Shown piece by piece: positions 32,568-41,806 of a stretch of DNA of 64,000 nt. Where the stretch lies: positions 310,001 through 374,000 of the forward strand of contig NZ_RAIQ01000004.1 of assembly GCF_003625475.1 (NCBI RefSeq), written 5' to 3'. The position numbers and the translations under genes were made by a program. Each line of letters begins with the position of its first letter. Positions within the stretch are counted from its first letter, which is position 1. Origin of the DNA: Butyrivibrio sp. X503 (GTDB taxonomy: Bacteria > Bacillota > Clostridia > Lachnospirales > Lachnospiraceae). The notes below the pieces were generated by a model. It ran no database searches. It saw only the letters and a list, made by a program, of their open reading frames with translations, and was not told where the DNA came from.

Positions 32568-33029
32568 TCACAGCTCTTTTGCCATACATACCGCACCTGA
32601 CAAATTATCGTACGGCGGATATTTCTCTATTTTGCTGTAACCAAGCTTTGTATAAAGTCCTACAGCGTCTTCCATTATCTCTCTTGTCTGAAGAATTGTT
32701 CTTTTGTACCCAAGCTCTCGTGCCTTATCTTCGATATATTTCATAATATCCTGAGCAATGTGTCGACCTCTATATTCAGGTTCTACCCACACACGCTTGA
32801 TTTCAACGTCGCTATCCGAATAACGTTTGAGCCCCGCGCACGCGACTGCCGAATCATCCGAATATGCAATAAGCACATCGGGAATAGCATCAGAATTATT
32901 GTATGGTACAAAAGCCCTTCTGTTCTCTATTCCGCCAACCATCTTGCTGTAGTATTCTTCTGTCTTTTTATAAAACTCACCAAAATCCTTGTTGCTTCCA
33001 TCTGTCCAGTTAAAAACTATGTTGCTCAT
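32568..33029 (-). CDS. GNAT family N-acetyltransferase
   Basis: 153 residues from the ATG at 33029, behind AGAGGAA. The loop VEPEYRGRHIAQDIMKYIED (R-G-x-H-I form) and LGYKRTILQTREIMEDAVGL, YTKLGYSKIEKYPPYDNLS are similar to the GNAT at 7985-8458. The longer frame up to 33128 overlaps nothing useful and lacks a ribosome site. Substrate unknown. Confidence 0.87.
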   Translation of the reverse strand: MSNIVFNWTDGSNKDFGEFYKKTEEYYSKMVGGIENRRAFVPYNNSDAIPDVLIAYSDDSAVACAGLKRYSDSDVEIKRVWVEPEYRGRHIAQDIMKYIEDKARELGYKRTILQTREIMEDAVGLYTKLGYSKIEKYPPYDNLSGAVCMAKEL

Positions 33030-33066
33030 TAAATTCCTCTTTCCTAAAATACATTTCCTATCCTTC

Positions 33067-33522
33067 TTAAAAATAATGCTCCATAAGGCGGTCAACCCAT
33101 TCCGGAACCGTAGCTTCTTTTTTATCATAAACCGGATAATACGGCTTTATATCAAGCACCGGAGTGCCGTCAACAGCATCAAGCCCCTTCACGACGAGCG
33201 TATCATCCGAAACCGAAACGATCTCCACGGAAGTCATACCGATCCTGTTGGGTCTGTCCTTCCCTCTCTGGGAAAAGATACCTACAAGCGGCATGTCTTC
33301 GCGGTTCTGCGGTCTTCTTTGCAAATGCTTTTCTTTTTCATATTTAGCCTTATCAAGGAAAAAGAAAATGATGGCGTGCGAAAAATCTTCAAGTCCCTTC
33401 AAGCCTGACACATACTCTTTTTCCAGAACAATACTTGAAGTATCCTCGCCCCATGAAACATCTTTTCTGTTCACAACATCATTTTGTACTTTGCCTATTG
33501 GTGTCATTACTATCTCAGTCAT
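33067..33522 (-). CDS. trmO: tRNA (t6A37) N6-methyltransferase TrmO family, full length
   Basis: 151 residues. VMTPIGKVQNDVVNRKDVSW begins the TsaA/TrmO beta-barrel; KHLQRRPQNREDMPLVGIFS and QRGKDRPNRIGMTSVEIVSV form the conserved core binding S-adenosylmethionine; DAVDGTPVLDIKPYYPVYDK completes it. E. coli TrmO methylates t6A37 of tRNA-Thr; short members like this usually lack the C-terminal domain. The copy at 9058-9417 is the same protein minus the core segment. Confidence 0.9.
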   Translation of the reverse strand: MTEIVMTPIGKVQNDVVNRKDVSWGEDTSSIVLEKEYVSGLKGLEDFSHAIIFFFLDKAKYEKEKHLQRRPQNREDMPLVGIFSQRGKDRPNRIGMTSVEIVSVSDDTLVVKGLDAVDGTPVLDIKPYYPVYDKKEATVPEWVDRLMEHYF

Positions 33523-33544
33523 TTTTGCTCCTCCTATTCCTTCA

Positions 33545-33790
33545 TCACTCTAAATCTTCCCTGGAAATCTCAATAGATGGGTAGTGCTCTAATGCGGTCA
33601 GATCAGCATCTAGCGGCACAAGGTAATCCATGTAAAATTTATCCGGATTACGCTCTTGTAATTCAACAAGTTTTGCCTTTATCCTCTGTAAATCCTTAGA
33701 CACATAAACAACTGACACCACTCCGGTTTTCTCAGATGTTCCATCGGCTTCTTCAACTTCGCCACATAAAATCATTCTTATTTCTTCCAT
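33545..33790 (-). CDS. hypothetical protein, 81 aa
   Basis: MEEIRMILCGEVEEADGTSE, then KTGVVSVVYVSKDLQRIKAK and LVPLDADLTALEHYPSIEIS. A small acidic alpha/beta protein. It is flanked by the TrmO gene and the nitroreductase fragment. Family not recognised. Confidence 0.6.
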   Translation of the reverse strand: MEEIRMILCGEVEEADGTSEKTGVVSVVYVSKDLQRIKAKLVELQERNPDKFYMDYLVPLDADLTALEHYPSIEISREDLE

Positions 33791-33795
33791 GTCTT

Positions 33796-34020
33796 TTACC
33801 CTCTAAACGTATTAAACCACGCGCGCTCTTCGAAGCTCTTTTTCTCGGGGCCGGCGGGCTCACTCTCAGCGACACCGACAGGGAGAATGCACACAAGCTC
33901 ATAGTCATCGGGGACGTTTAGGAGCTTCGCAATCTTATCACCCAGCCTGTCGTCATCAGTGATATGTCCTTCAATCCAGCAGCTGTGGTAGCCAAGCTCC
34001 GTGATCGCAAGGAGCCGCAA
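33796..34020 (-). pseudogene. C-terminal remnant of a nitroreductase
   Basis: Only the last 70 or so residues of an FMN nitroreductase are present: RLLAITELGYHSCWIEGHIT, then IAKLLNVPDDYELVCILPVG and EERAWFNTFRG. The missing N-terminal half would carry the FMN-phosphate arginines. The truncation begins at about 34020, 20 bases after the stop of the GNAT gene at 34041; no 5' end of the gene exists elsewhere in the window. It is very likely a deletion remnant. Confidence 0.82.
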
Positions 34021-34040
34021 GTCCCGTCCCCGGGTATACG

Positions 34041-34901
34041 TTACGCGTGCGTTATTTCCTGGAACATAAATGCATCTTCTGAGGTCTCGTCAAAGAATTT
34101 TCCTCTGACAAAAAAAGTTGTATCTTCTTCGAAAACCTCGCTTTTATCATACCCTGTCACATCGTGCGGAGTAAAGCAAAGAACGGCATTCTTAATATCT
34201 TTTCCGAACGAAGCGATCACATCATCCAAAGATGCGTTTCCGATAATCGCATGAAGGTTGAGCGTATCAGCGTCAATCTCAGCAATAGCATAACTGTCCG
34301 CGCCATCAATATAGAAAGTATTCTCCTGCATAAACTGAGAAAGATAAAACATATACAAGCCCGGATTATTTACCATGTAAAGCTTGGCGTTCTGCTCGGT
34401 GCTATCCAGAATCCGGACCATCTTATCGAAGTCGCTCTTTTCCGCCATAGGAACAAGCTTTGCCGTTCTGTCATTATCAATCTCTACCGCTTTGCTGTAC
34501 CGATATTCCTTGCTCTTTCGAAAGCCAAACTTGGGATAAAAATCAACTACCGAATCATTGCCGTAAAGATAGATTCCGTCTACTTTTCCTTCGTATTCCT
34601 CAAGTATCTTTTCCATCAAAAGACTTGCATAGCCTCTTCCTCTGTAATCAGGATCGGTCATAACCGTTCCCAGCTGTATCAGCTTTACAATCCTGCCGTC
34701 ATAGTTCATGTCACAAGTATTCACTGAAATGTTGGATACAACTTTGCCATCAACCACAACTGAATACGGAATGTAGTTGTCTTTCCAAAAGCCGTTCCTG
34801 TACCAGTTTTCAAAGTTCAATCCGCCAAAAATCTTGCCGGCAAGTTCATTAAAAGAGTTTCTTAGTACTTCGTTATCTCTGTAATTAGTCTCTATAGTCA
34901 T
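34041..34901 (-). CDS. two-domain GNAT acetyltransferase (Eis-like)
   Basis: 286 residues. The N-terminal GNAT has LIQLGTVMTDPDYRGRGYAS and LLMEKILEEY followed by YLYGNDSVVDFYPKFGFRKS. The C-terminal 130 residues (from DSTEQNAKLYMVNNPGLYMF) resemble the second degenerate GNAT domain of Eis-type enzymes, which acetylate aminoglycosides or protein lysines. Four-base overlap with the ABC-F gene, so it belongs to that transcript. Confidence 0.87.
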   Translation of the reverse strand: MTIETNYRDNEVLRNSFNELAGKIFGGLNFENWYRNGFWKDNYIPYSVVVDGKVVSNISVNTCDMNYDGRIVKLIQLGTVMTDPDYRGRGYASLLMEKILEEYEGKVDGIYLYGNDSVVDFYPKFGFRKSKEYRYSKAVEIDNDRTAKLVPMAEKSDFDKMVRILDSTEQNAKLYMVNNPGLYMFYLSQFMQENTFYIDGADSYAIAEIDADTLNLHAIIGNASLDDVIASFGKDIKNAVLCFTPHDVTGYDKSEVFEEDTTFFVRGKFFDETSEDAFMFQEITHA

Positions 34902-36433
34902 TGCTTAAGTCCCTCCGTCGTCAACACATATGTCTTTGTACATACTTCCTCGATGTACTTCCTGTCGTGCGAAATGCTGATGACCGCACCGGGAAATGAA
35001 GCTATCATCCTGCGGATGACAGGGCCCGAAAGCGGCGAGAAATTTCGCGTAGGCTCATCCAGAACAAGCACATTTGCATCGGAAAGACTCATCTTAAGAA
35101 GCAGCACTTTCGCTTTCTGCCCGCCCGAGAGCTCCCGGATCGGATGCTCTGTCTCATCTGCGGTAAACTTAAGCGAACCAAGATATGTCCTGATGCGCGT
35201 GCGTATCTCCTTATCTCCGGTATCGTCCAAAAATTCCACCGGCGTCACGTCAAGATCAAGCTCATCCTCGTAGTTTTGCGGCATGTACTGAACCCTCAGA
35301 TCACTCCTTGAAAGAAGCTCCTCCGCGATCAGCCTAAGAAGCGTAGTCTTACCGACTCCGTTTGTTCCGACAATGCAGACCTTTTCAGGGCCTCTTACCC
35401 TTAAAAAAATATCCTTTGCCAGCACCTTCGATCCGTCGGGCGCCATCAGCTTATCCAGTGAAAACTCAATAACCGTCTTACCTTCCGGCATCTTCGAATT
35501 CTCTTTTCCCAGTTTAAAAAAGATTGCTTCCTCTTGCTCCGGCATCTTGGCCATGTTCTCATCCTGCCTTGAAAAGCGCTTCTCCATGGACTTTACCGCG
35601 CGCATCTTGTCTTTTAACATCTTGCCGACTCCCGGCTCCTGCCTCGAAACACCTAAAAGCGCCCGCTCCACCTTGTCGTGAATCCTGTTGTATCTCTCAT
35701 CGCGAAGCTTCTTTTCCTTGCGGTCGTTAATAGCCAGCTGCTCCTGCCTCTCAAAAGCCTCCGCCCTGTTCGCGATATAGTGCTTGTAGTTGTCCTTCAC
35801 GACCACGTAGCGGCTCCTGGTCTTTCGCATGATCTGCTCGATATGGATTATCACGTTGGCAGTGTTTTCAATGAGCGTCTCATCATGGGAGATAAAAAGA
35901 ACTATGTGTTTCCAGCCATTTATCAGCCTCTCCAGCAGTTCGAGCGTGCTTATATCGATGTCGTTGGACGGCTCATCAAGAAGTAGTACCGTCGGCTCGT
36001 CGATCAGTATTCTCATAAGCTGCGCCTTTACTTTTTCGCCGCCGGAAAGGCTTTTCATCTTTTGATCAGCGTAAAAGAAATCTCTCGTAACCCGAAATTC
36101 ATTTGCAAGCTCCGAAAGCTCTTTTGGTGTCTTGTCAAAAAACAGTTTGGCTTCCGAAAAATATTCGTAAAGCGTTTTTTCTTTTTCATTATCAGGGAGC
36201 TCCTGCGGCAAATAGCCCAAGATCTCGCTTCCGAGTATCCTCTCACCTTCGCACTCTGCGTATTCTTCCGAAAGCTCCGGATTGTATATCCATTTAAGGA
36301 GCGTCGATTTGCCGTTGCCCTCTTCGCCTATGATCACAGCCTTGTCGCCGTCGTTTAGAGTAAGATTAAATTTATCAAGAATTACCCGCAGATCTTTGCG
36401 GTGCGTTATAGTTAAGTTTTTAATATTGAGCAT
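34898..36433 (-). CDS. ABC-F family ATPase (ribosome-associated, resistance type)
   Basis: 511 residues from the ATG at 36433, behind AGGAGG. Two ATP-binding domains and no membrane segment. First: GEEGNGKST at 36-44, KSLSGGEKVK at 127-136, LLLDEPSNDID at 150. Second: GTNGVGKTT, RELSGGQKAK and LVLDEPTRNFS. A basic linker (about 200-310) would reach the ribosomal P-site. ABC-F proteins rescue ribosomes or protect them from antibiotics. The leader peptide and attenuator upstream support antibiotic-induced control. Which drug class is not evident. Overlaps the GNAT by four bases. Confidence 0.92.
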   Translation of the reverse strand: MLNIKNLTITHRKDLRVILDKFNLTLNDGDKAVIIGEEGNGKSTLLKWIYNPELSEEYAECEGERILGSEILGYLPQELPDNEKEKTLYEYFSEAKLFFDKTPKELSELANEFRVTRDFFYADQKMKSLSGGEKVKAQLMRILIDEPTVLLLDEPSNDIDISTLELLERLINGWKHIVLFISHDETLIENTANVIIHIEQIMRKTRSRYVVVKDNYKHYIANRAEAFERQEQLAINDRKEKKLRDERYNRIHDKVERALLGVSRQEPGVGKMLKDKMRAVKSMEKRFSRQDENMAKMPEQEEAIFFKLGKENSKMPEGKTVIEFSLDKLMAPDGSKVLAKDIFLRVRGPEKVCIVGTNGVGKTTLLRLIAEELLSRSDLRVQYMPQNYEDELDLDVTPVEFLDDTGDKEIRTRIRTYLGSLKFTADETEHPIRELSGGQKAKVLLLKMSLSDANVLVLDEPTRNFSPLSGPVIRRMIASFPGAVISISHDRKYIEEVCTKTYVLTTEGLKQ

Positions 36434-36473
36434 GCGTCCTCCTGTCATGGCTGCCATTTACGGATAGCAAAAA

Positions 36474-36501
36474 AGTCTACCTTGCATACGCAAAATAGAC
36501 T
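36474..36501 (-). terminator. attenuator terminator upstream of the ABC-F gene
   Basis: On the minus strand AGTCTA and TAGACT pair with TTGC/GCAA continuing the stem around GTAT, followed by a six-T run (36469-36474). It overlaps the stop codon of the 13-residue leader peptide, the standard layout of ribosome-mediated attenuation. Confidence 0.72.
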
Positions 36502-36542
36502 CACACAAATAGGCCCACATAACATATAGGCATGAAATGCAT
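36501..36542 (-). CDS. 13-residue leader peptide of the ABC-F gene
   Basis: A 14-codon frame, MHFMPICYVGLFV then TGA. Its stop codon sits on the first bases of the terminator stem. A ribosome stalled on it by an antibiotic would prevent the stem from forming and let transcription into the ABC-F gene. Shine-Dalgarno is weak (TTGGA). Inferred from layout. Confidence 0.6.
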   Translation of the reverse strand: MHFMPICYVGLFV

Positions 36543-36680
36543 GATAATCCAAATTAAGCGTACACAAAACAGCCGCTGTAAGCAGCCTCATCATTACTGA
36601 TAGTGTTCACCTAAACTGAATTATCTTCTGTACATTCTTTCACCTATGCGCTAAGCGCTCTTTCTTTTTTCTATACTATA

Positions 36681-37823
36681 TCAATATGCTACATGATAGT
36701 CAAACCATTTTTCTTTATCATACATAACTCTACTTACTTCTCGATCATCACAGTACTCATCCGGTTCGGTAATAAAATATCCATCTTCCGTAATGGAATT
36801 TTCGTAAGGATAACCTGCAAGATAAGCGTAAATATCATCACCTTGCTTACTAAGGATCACGCGATAATCATTCGTGATGTCCTCATATTTTACATTCTGT
36901 GTTGTTATATAAAAAATGCATTCATACACACCGTCAAAATTGAGATCTGCATATGTTATATCCCGCTTTTCCTTTGGTTTATATGTATCTATCACACCTT
37001 CTTTTAAAAGTTCACTAAAATGAATCTCTCCCAACTCTTTGGCCCATCCAAGATTTATAACACCGTCTTTTTCCATGATCTCCGTATAGAAATTTGGATT
37101 GTTATCCGGATAAGTATAGTTCTTATTTTTCTGCTTAGGTACATCAGCGCTTATGACTTCATACATCTCAATCGGATATAGATTATCGCGTGAAAAAGAA
37201 TCTAGCAAAATTGCACCGGGCACTACATCTTTTGCCGCTTTAAATCTAACAATATATTCTCCGGTTGTAGGGTCTTCAAACGTAGTAGTTCCGGAGTATA
37301 ACTCTTCTGTTGTAAATTCATTGTTATTTAAAGAGTATCGGGTATAATCTTCACCACCTGAAAAAGTCCAACGTAATATTATGCCGTTATCATCCGGATA
37401 TGTCCAAATACCGGTGTGACTCGTATATAACACATCAATAAACTTGATCTCTCCGTCAGCAAATGTGTATACCCGCTTATGCGAATCCGCCTCTCCTAAG
37501 CCGCAGCACGCCAAAAGTTCCGGCGTACCGTCCTTGTCGATATCATATATCATGTATTCTTGAATAGGAGAACCGTCTTCATCCACTTCGTTAGTCTTAA
37601 GGAAGTCGGCATAGGCTTCCTTAAAATCGCTGTATTTTTTTCCTTCTACAGATGCTGTCACTTCCGACGATGATTCTGATGATGCTTCAGAAGGCGCTTC
37701 CGAAACAGCTTCGTTACTTTCTTCGACCGCGCTTATATTATCGCCCACTGCTTTATCCCCATTAGCACAAGCACATAGCGCAAATGCAATAATAATTGTT
37801 GATAAAAAAACTCTTTTCCTCAT
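36681..37823 (-). CDS. lipoprotein of unknown function with a repeat-type C-terminal domain
   Basis: 380 residues. MRKRVFLSTIIIAFALCAC is a lipoprotein signal (LCAC lipobox), followed by a Ser/Glu-rich linker (SEAPSEASSESSSE). EYMIYDIDKDGTPELLACCG and TYADLNFDGVYECIFYIT carry D-x-D-G-x-x-E-like loops as in calcium-binding or VCBS-type segments. The related lipoprotein at 62092 has DPVDLDNDGEKEFIL. Probably cell-surface; function unknown. Confidence 0.8.
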   Translation of the reverse strand: MRKRVFLSTIIIAFALCACANGDKAVGDNISAVEESNEAVSEAPSEASSESSSEVTASVEGKKYSDFKEAYADFLKTNEVDEDGSPIQEYMIYDIDKDGTPELLACCGLGEADSHKRVYTFADGEIKFIDVLYTSHTGIWTYPDDNGIILRWTFSGGEDYTRYSLNNNEFTTEELYSGTTTFEDPTTGEYIVRFKAAKDVVPGAILLDSFSRDNLYPIEMYEVISADVPKQKNKNYTYPDNNPNFYTEIMEKDGVINLGWAKELGEIHFSELLKEGVIDTYKPKEKRDITYADLNFDGVYECIFYITTQNVKYEDITNDYRVILSKQGDDIYAYLAGYPYENSITEDGYFITEPDEYCDDREVSRVMYDKEKWFDYHVAY

Positions 37824-37851
37824 TCTCTTTTCCTTTTATAAAATTTTATTT

Positions 37852-39900
37852 TTAGCGGTCCGCCAATCCCGTCCCCAACGGGCCATTGGCCAAAACAGCA
37901 AGACGCTGCGTAGCTCTGGATATAGCTGTGTACAGGCAATGCTTTCCGAGTTCGTCCGAAGGATAGGCTTTTGCATCGGCGTCAGCAAGGATCACATTGT
38001 CAAACTCAAGCCCCTTAGCAAGCGCCAGTTCAATAAGAAATGCGCCGCTCTTTGGCAGGCTGTCATTTTCAGAAATAATCTGCGGAGCTTTATCTCCGAG
38101 CGCTTCCGCAAGCTTTTCAAGGCTGTAACTGTTTCTGCATATAACCGCGGTAAGGCCGTCTTTTTTGCCGAATTCATCTATCTGCGCCTTTAGTTCCTCG
38201 TAGTATTTTTTTTCGGAATCACAGCTCTTTACAACAACTTCTTCTCCCGATCGTCTTACCGATGAAACCAGCATTTTCTTTTCATTCGGAAGGAGAGAAG
38301 CAAACATTTTAGTTATCTCGGGTGAGCTTCTGTAACTTGTCATTAGCGGAAGAAGCGCAAATTCTTTTCCCGCTGCCTCTGCCATCTCTTTTATCTGTGC
38401 AAAAGAAACTGTGCCACCCCGAATTGCCTGGAACTCATCGCCAAGCAGCATAAAACGAGCATTAGGAAAATATTTACCAAACACCATTAACTGCGAAGCT
38501 GTGTAATCCTGCACTTCGTCTATCATAACATACCGCACGTTTCTGTCACATATACCTGTAAGCTCCATCTTGGTAAAGAGCCACTCAGCAGCGGTAATAT
38601 ACTCGCTTCCGAGGATTCTCTGCGCAACACGCTTGACGTTGATGAAACCATAACGCCTTATAAAGCTAAGCGCTCCGCCAAAATCGTTTTCAATGCGATT
38701 ATCCTCCGCGGCATCGGAGCCTGCTGTGCTTTCGGACTCATCATTAAAGATATCCTTGTTTCGAAGTATGTTTTTCGCTCTTTCTTCAATTTCCTCCGAA
38801 GTTGTTTGGATCAGACGAACTCCCATCGGGAATTTAGAAAACTTTTTTATCACGGCAAACACATCGCTCTTAGACATCACAAGCTTGCCGTTATGAGTAA
38901 TATCGTAAAAATCATCCTCTTCGGGATCAAGCTTAAGCAGCTCGTCATGAATCTTCTGCAAACTTGCATCGTCCGTGCCGTCATATTCATTGTCAGCAAA
39001 AGGAACGCCCACTTTTTTCAAAAACTCATGCCATGTCAAAGTCGGCGGATTGGTCTCTCCCAGATCCGGAAGGACGTTATCAATATAATCGCGAAATACG
39101 GGATTAAGAGTCAAAAGACATACCTGCTCTGGGCGAAGTGTCTTTCTCTTTTGATAAAAAAGATATGCTATTCTCTGCAAAAGAACCGAAGTCTTGCCGC
39201 TACCTGCAATACCACTGACCAAAAGAACCTGTACATCGGGATAACGGATTACCTTGTTTTGTTCTTTCTGAATTGTGGCAGTGATCGCCTGCATCTTGTC
39301 AGAGCGAGTCTGCGAAAGAGATTTAAGAAGCATCGGATCTTCGATCGCGATCTGTGTATCAAAAAATGAAACCAGTTTGTCCTTATTTATATCAAACTGG
39401 CGACGAAGCTTAAGTTCAACGGGGATGGTCCTGTCATCAACCGTATAGCTTGTTTTACCGTTTTCCTGATTGTAGTAAACTTCCGCAATCGGAGATCTCC
39501 AGTCTACAACCATCTGATCGTAGCCGTTTTCCGAGATCGCCGCTCGTCCTATGTAGTAGCTTTCAGGCGTACTCTCTCCTTCAAACAATAGCTCTATCTT
39601 GGCAAAATAAGGTGACTCGAGCAGTTTATTAACTGTATCAAGTCTTTTGCCAAGGGAATTACTCTCGACGTTGTAGGTATCAATGTAGCGATTCCATACC
39701 TCTATCTCAGCGAGAGTTTCCATTGTAGTCTCTATATCCGCATAATCAAAACGGATGTTGTCCCTGATATCGTTTTTGTCTTCAACCGCCTTCTCATTAA
39801 GGGCAGAGATCTGCTCCTCGAGATCTTTTTTAATCTTCAACAGTTTATTATAGGTCGTCGTCAAATGGGTCTGTTCTTTTTCAAATATTTCTTTTCCCAT
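37852..39900 (-). CDS. helD: HelD-like RNA polymerase recycling helicase
   Basis: 682 residues. An N-terminal coiled coil (THLTTTYNKLLKIKKDLEEQ) of the HelD type leads to GRAAISENGYDQMVVDWRSP (residues about 118-137), which is highly characteristic. Walker A is GIAGSGKTSVLLQR at 230-243, with VMIDEVQDYTASQL and MLLGDEFQAIRGGTVSF as motifs II and III. HelD removes stalled RNA polymerase from DNA and can confer rifamycin tolerance. RBS CGGAGAAA. The gene lies next to the ABC-F locus. Confidence 0.9.
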   Translation of the reverse strand: MGKEIFEKEQTHLTTTYNKLLKIKKDLEEQISALNEKAVEDKNDIRDNIRFDYADIETTMETLAEIEVWNRYIDTYNVESNSLGKRLDTVNKLLESPYFAKIELLFEGESTPESYYIGRAAISENGYDQMVVDWRSPIAEVYYNQENGKTSYTVDDRTIPVELKLRRQFDINKDKLVSFFDTQIAIEDPMLLKSLSQTRSDKMQAITATIQKEQNKVIRYPDVQVLLVSGIAGSGKTSVLLQRIAYLFYQKRKTLRPEQVCLLTLNPVFRDYIDNVLPDLGETNPPTLTWHEFLKKVGVPFADNEYDGTDDASLQKIHDELLKLDPEEDDFYDITHNGKLVMSKSDVFAVIKKFSKFPMGVRLIQTTSEEIEERAKNILRNKDIFNDESESTAGSDAAEDNRIENDFGGALSFIRRYGFINVKRVAQRILGSEYITAAEWLFTKMELTGICDRNVRYVMIDEVQDYTASQLMVFGKYFPNARFMLLGDEFQAIRGGTVSFAQIKEMAEAAGKEFALLPLMTSYRSSPEITKMFASLLPNEKKMLVSSVRRSGEEVVVKSCDSEKKYYEELKAQIDEFGKKDGLTAVICRNSYSLEKLAEALGDKAPQIISENDSLPKSGAFLIELALAKGLEFDNVILADADAKAYPSDELGKHCLYTAISRATQRLAVLANGPLGTGLADR

Positions 39901-39983
39901 GTTATTTCTCCGTTATTTAAAAAATTCATTTGATCACGCCTATATTGTCTCTCATTATTGATTAGTATGCAATGAAAGAGTTT

Positions 39984-41069
39984 TTAATAACGATCCAGAT
40001 CACAGAACTTGTACGCAAATGCGCTTAACATATCGCCGGGATCGTCTTTTCTGCTTCCCGGAACACTACACTCAAATTTTTGTATAGTCCAATCATCATT
40101 CGCTATAATTATTTTCACCGTGAGATCCTTATATTCATTCTCGTATGGATCAGTCTCTGCATTATTAAGAGTTTCTATATGCTCGACTGCGTTTTTGATA
40201 TCATATATATATTCTATTCTCCGTGCCAGTAAAAAAGGAGTAGATTCATCTGTTTCAGTATAGTCACCATAACTAACGCAATTAAAGTAAAGCTTATCAC
40301 TTGAAAAATCCACAACAGATGTTGTCGTATAACAAGGATCTCCGTCAACCTCTACTTCAATAACAGCTAGCCTCATTGTTTTCAAAAATTCATCTGTATC
40401 CTCTTTGTTCTTCGGAAGCCTCTTGATCATATCAAGATCGTGCTCATTAAAATCCTCCATCTCATTCTTGTACCATACGCATCTGACCGAATAGATTCTG
40501 TTCCCGTAGTCACTGAGCTTGGTAAGCGAGTCTTTTAACGGATCCATGCAGATGTATTCACCGTCGCGACTTCCGACGATCAACACAAAATGATGATAGC
40601 TCAAAAGAGAATTGCGATGAACCTTCACGATCGGATATCTGCCCTTAGACAGACAATCCTCTATATACTCGGCATTGACATAACTGTAGACATCCGCATG
40701 AAATCCGGCAAGGTCATTAAGCTCGGTCCACTGCATATTTCCTTCATCATCAAATACTTTTTCATTAGACAAAAGAACTGCAAGCTGTCCCGGATCCATT
40801 GCTCCTTCCGTTTCAGAGATCGCAGAAGCGATACATGTTGTTATGCATCCGGACGATCCCATTGTATATTCGGAATCACCGAGATGAATATCCTTCCATG
40901 CCGCGTCATCCTGGCGATAGCTTACTAAGCCCTCAGAAACAGGATAGTCTTTACTGCATTTCACGTTTACACCACAACGATTTTTGTACACTTGCGTACC
41001 TACAATGATTGCTGCTAGACATAGTACGCCTATGATTATAGTGATGATCGGTTTCTTTTTATTTTTCAT
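39984..41069 (-). CDS. secreted C39-like cysteine peptidase
   Basis: 361 residues with an N-terminal membrane anchor (KKPIITIIIGVLCLAAIIVG). SYRQDDAAWKDIHLGDSEYT and GSSGCITTCIASAI give the catalytic Gln-Cys, and YHHFVLIVGSRDGEYICMDP gives His and Asp, as in the peptidase C39_2 group. Substrate unknown; probably acts outside the cell. C-terminal 150 residues are a separate beta-rich region. Confidence 0.82.
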   Translation of the reverse strand: MKNKKKPIITIIIGVLCLAAIIVGTQVYKNRCGVNVKCSKDYPVSEGLVSYRQDDAAWKDIHLGDSEYTMGSSGCITTCIASAISETEGAMDPGQLAVLLSNEKVFDDEGNMQWTELNDLAGFHADVYSYVNAEYIEDCLSKGRYPIVKVHRNSLLSYHHFVLIVGSRDGEYICMDPLKDSLTKLSDYGNRIYSVRCVWYKNEMEDFNEHDLDMIKRLPKNKEDTDEFLKTMRLAVIEVEVDGDPCYTTTSVVDFSSDKLYFNCVSYGDYTETDESTPFLLARRIEYIYDIKNAVEHIETLNNAETDPYENEYKDLTVKIIIANDDWTIQKFECSVPGSRKDDPGDMLSAFAYKFCDLDRY

Positions 41070-41095
41070 TTATATTCTCCGTGTCAAAGTATTCT

Positions 41096-41806
41096 TCAAG
41101 TATCTAGATAGATATCAAACCAGTTATCAGCATCCGAAACAAGCCATTCCAGGCCTCTTCTTCTCTCTACAACAACTTCATGATTGATCTTGTAGTGTCC
41201 TTTGTGCTTAAGACCATATTCATGAGTTGCCCAGTGGTACCTATAATATAAATCCAACATATCAAGTATCTCTTCTAAGCTATGCATATTGACCTTTGCT
41301 TTAAAGTCGTCGTAGCTCTTACATTCGCTTACGATTTTAATTGCTTTCATATAATCCAAAGGATCTTTGGGTATTTTTATCTCATCAGTATCTATTATTC
41401 CCAACGCCCATACCAATACCCAAAAAATCTCATATTCCCAAGTAATGTGGATCAGATCAAGCTTTGTATATGTGCCGTCCCATACCGCTTTTTCTTTCGC
41501 ATTCAAATAATTTTCAACCCCAAACCGCTCAAATGCTTCGGTAAACATGGACTTTGATTTTTCAAATTGATCCTTTAATGCATCATGAGCAACCTGAACA
41601 ATCAATAAAGTTGAGATTGCTTTTTTACATATAGCGTCAACTTCCTTAAGCTTCGCTTCCGATGCATCCTCAATTTCGGGGAAACTTTCCAGATAATCAA
41701 TTTGCAACTCCTTCAGGAACTCTATACTTTCTCTTTTCCTTTGCCCGGAAGATTTGCAAACCACTGTACTTTTCTTTTTTCCTCCAAAGATATCAAATAT
41801 TCCCAT
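41096..41806 (-). CDS. DUF4272 protein
   Basis: 236 residues. KRESIEFLKELQIDYLESFP, then LIVQVAHDALKDQFEKSKSM and the region TWEYEIFWVLVWALGIIDTD match the DUF4272 pattern. The family is often encoded near polymorphic toxins but has no known activity. It overlaps the end of the MreB-like gene by 14 bases. Confidence 0.8.
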   Translation of the reverse strand: MGIFDIFGGKKKSTVVCKSSGQRKRESIEFLKELQIDYLESFPEIEDASEAKLKEVDAICKKAISTLLIVQVAHDALKDQFEKSKSMFTEAFERFGVENYLNAKEKAVWDGTYTKLDLIHITWEYEIFWVLVWALGIIDTDEIKIPKDPLDYMKAIKIVSECKSYDDFKAKVNMHSLEEILDMLDLYYRYHWATHEYGLKHKGHYKINHEVVVERRRGLEWLVSDADNWFDIYLDT

